From Dorea_A sp016295505 (lineage in GTDB: Bacteria; Bacillota; Clostridia; Lachnospirales; Lachnospiraceae), in the NCBI RefSeq assembly GCF_039832105.1, contig NZ_JBDOHS010000019.1, forward strand, positions 1-43,400: DNA of 43,400 nt. The letters run 5' to 3'. How positions within the stretch are numbered: the first letter of the stretch is position 1; every line of letters begins with the position of its first letter. The position numbers were made by a program, and so were the translations under genes. Below are positions 42,521 through 43,400 of the stretch, one piece after another. The notes below the pieces were generated by a model that made no database searches, was not told where the DNA came from, and worked only from the letters and a program-made list of their open reading frames with translations.

Positions 42521-42564
42521 GAAGAAGGACAGGACGTAGAATAAGAGTAAAGTAGTAAAGTAAT

Positions 42565-42616
42565 AAAAAGGACTGATATATGACGACGATATTTTCCGTC
42601 ATATATCAGTCTTTTT
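42565..42616 (+). terminator. Terminator of the gyrB-gyrA transcript
   Basis: ACTGATATATGACG (42572-42585) pairs perfectly with CGTCATATATCAGT (42597-42610), flanked by AAAA and followed by CTTTTT, 50 bases after the gyrA stop. The A-rich left flank means it could also stop the convergent C_GCAxxG gene. Confidence 0.92.
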
Positions 42617-42665
42617 ATGTATTGAGATAATATTCTGTCGTTATGAATCGGTATTGTGGTTTATC

Positions 42666-43121
42666 CTAAGAATTATCCTTTTCTAATTCACGAATGATAA
42701 TTTCTGCGACTTTTTTCACAGTAAGTGCAACAAATTCAGTACACTGCGCTTTTCTTTCCGGAGAATTTTTTTCTTTACCCTTAGTCAGAACACGACAGCA
42801 GGTTGCACCGCAATTTTCTTTAAAGAAATCATGTAATTCATTCGTCAGAGCAAAGCAACGTGTTACCTTTGCATCACCCGGAGTAGAGCGTCCGAAGAAG
42901 TATCCGATGCACATGGTACCGCCGGCAAGAGCACCACAGATACATCCGCCTCCGCCAAGTCCCCACGGAAAACCAGAACTCATCGCAATCGCATCATCAG
43001 ACATCTCAAGTTCAAAGTTCTTGCGGATCGCATAGATGACAGATTCGGAACAGGCAAAACCCTGATTAAAAATATCTACTGCATCCTTTTGTAATTGTTC
43101 CATATTGATATTTGTTGTCAT
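42666..43121 (-). CDS. C_GCAxxG_C_C family protein (putative redox protein)
   Basis: A 151-residue protein of the C_GCAxxG_C_C family. It has the QGFACSESVIYAI cysteine region, the glycine-rich FPWGLGGGGCICGALAGG stretch with the family cysteines, and NCGATCCRVLT near residues 111-121. The cysteines are placed to bind a metal or cofactor or to do redox chemistry; the function of the family is not settled. No signal peptide is evident. AGGAGG precedes the start. It converges on gyrA. Confidence 0.88.
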   Translation of the reverse strand: MTTNINMEQLQKDAVDIFNQGFACSESVIYAIRKNFELEMSDDAIAMSSGFPWGLGGGGCICGALAGGTMCIGYFFGRSTPGDAKVTRCFALTNELHDFFKENCGATCCRVLTKGKEKNSPERKAQCTEFVALTVKKVAEIIIRELEKDNS

Positions 43122-43134
43122 ATTAACCTCCTTG

Positions 43135-43208
43135 GGGACAGGGGATTTTTAATTTGGGACGGGGAATTTTTAAAAATCCTCCGTCCCAAATTAAAAATCC
43201 CCTGTCCC
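43135..43208. repeat. Perfect 28-bp inverted repeat (MITE- or REP-like palindrome)
   Basis: GGGACAGGGGATTTTTAATT plus TGGGACGG (43135-43162) and its exact reverse complement (43181-43208) flank 18 bases. Both arms are A+T-rich with G-runs at the ends. It lies just upstream of the C_GCAxxG gene, where it could affect its transcription. Perfect arms suggest a recent insertion. Confidence 0.85.
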
Positions 43209-43224
43209 TATTTACATTTTATAC

Positions 43225-43400
43225 CAATATAAAGTATTTGGAAAGAAGCTTTTTTGAGGTATATAAATATTATACAGGTACTGAAGTGAAAAGTTTATTT
43301 CCACTTTGAAGGAGGGAAAGTGGATTTTAGTCTTACATCTATTTCCACTTCCACAAATGCAGCATTTAGTCTTACACTTTTCCTGTTAGACAGTCGCCGG
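43225..43400. other. Non-coding right edge with short repeats
   Basis: No gene is seen up to the window end. TTTAGTCTTACA occurs twice (about 43327 and 43366), each near a TTTCCACTT-type motif, and TTTCCACTT and AAAGTGGA form a small inverted repeat around an AGGAGGG. Meaning unknown. Confidence 0.4.

Overview
The window is AT-rich and matches a chromosome of the class Clostridia, most likely family Lachnospiraceae. It contains the replication origin in the classic Firmicutes order (rsmG, mnmG, mnmE, jag, yidC, yidD, rnpA and rpmH on the minus strand; dnaA, dnaN, yaaA, recF, gyrB and gyrA on the plus strand). Lachnospiraceae-type proteins (a DUF3881 protein, a DUF4446 protein next to parB, a C_GCAxxG_C_C protein) support this. 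Everything was read from sequence; no database search was possible, so family names rest on motif recognition.

Right half (about 20.7-43.1 kb) is the conserved core. serS, the DUF4446 gene and the chromosomal parB-parA pair precede a gene-poor stretch with four perfect parS sites. After an alpha/beta hydrolase gene and a 149-nt inverted repeat come the tRNA-modification, membrane-insertase and RNase P genes running away from the origin. The strand switch at about 33.65-33.99 kb carries the rpmH and dnaA promoters and DnaA boxes. A second box cluster, with a candidate unwinding element, lies between dnaA and dnaN, giving a bipartite oriC.

Left half (1-20.6 kb) is accessory DNA beside a tRNA-Arg(CCU) locus that is present as one intact gene and two degenerate copies. 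Next to it is the replication/partition module of an integrative or plasmid-like element (parB, parA, parB, a RepA_N initiator with iteron-like repeats, an XRE regulator, a small membrane protein). No conjugation genes follow. Instead there is a resistance-like cluster (ABC-F with a leader-peptide attenuator, Lnu(C)-like nucleotidyltransferase, GNAT acetyltransferase) in which a similar palindromic repeat of about 50 bp follows each gene. An IS91-type transposase with a tyrosine recombinase lies next to it, then a small-gene patch including kptA.

The far left (284-7855) is the most unusual part: five same-strand genes encoding a helical protein of unknown family, a 994-residue HerA/FtsK-type ATPase with a glycine-rich hydrophobic segment, a toxin-like protein with a hydrophobic segment, eight 12-residue repeats and a C-terminal WHH-type HNH nuclease domain, a SUKH-type immunity protein, and a protein with an HExxH metalloprotease motif. 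I infer a toxin-immunity system in which the ATPase and its partner may export or deploy the nuclease. That role is a hypothesis.
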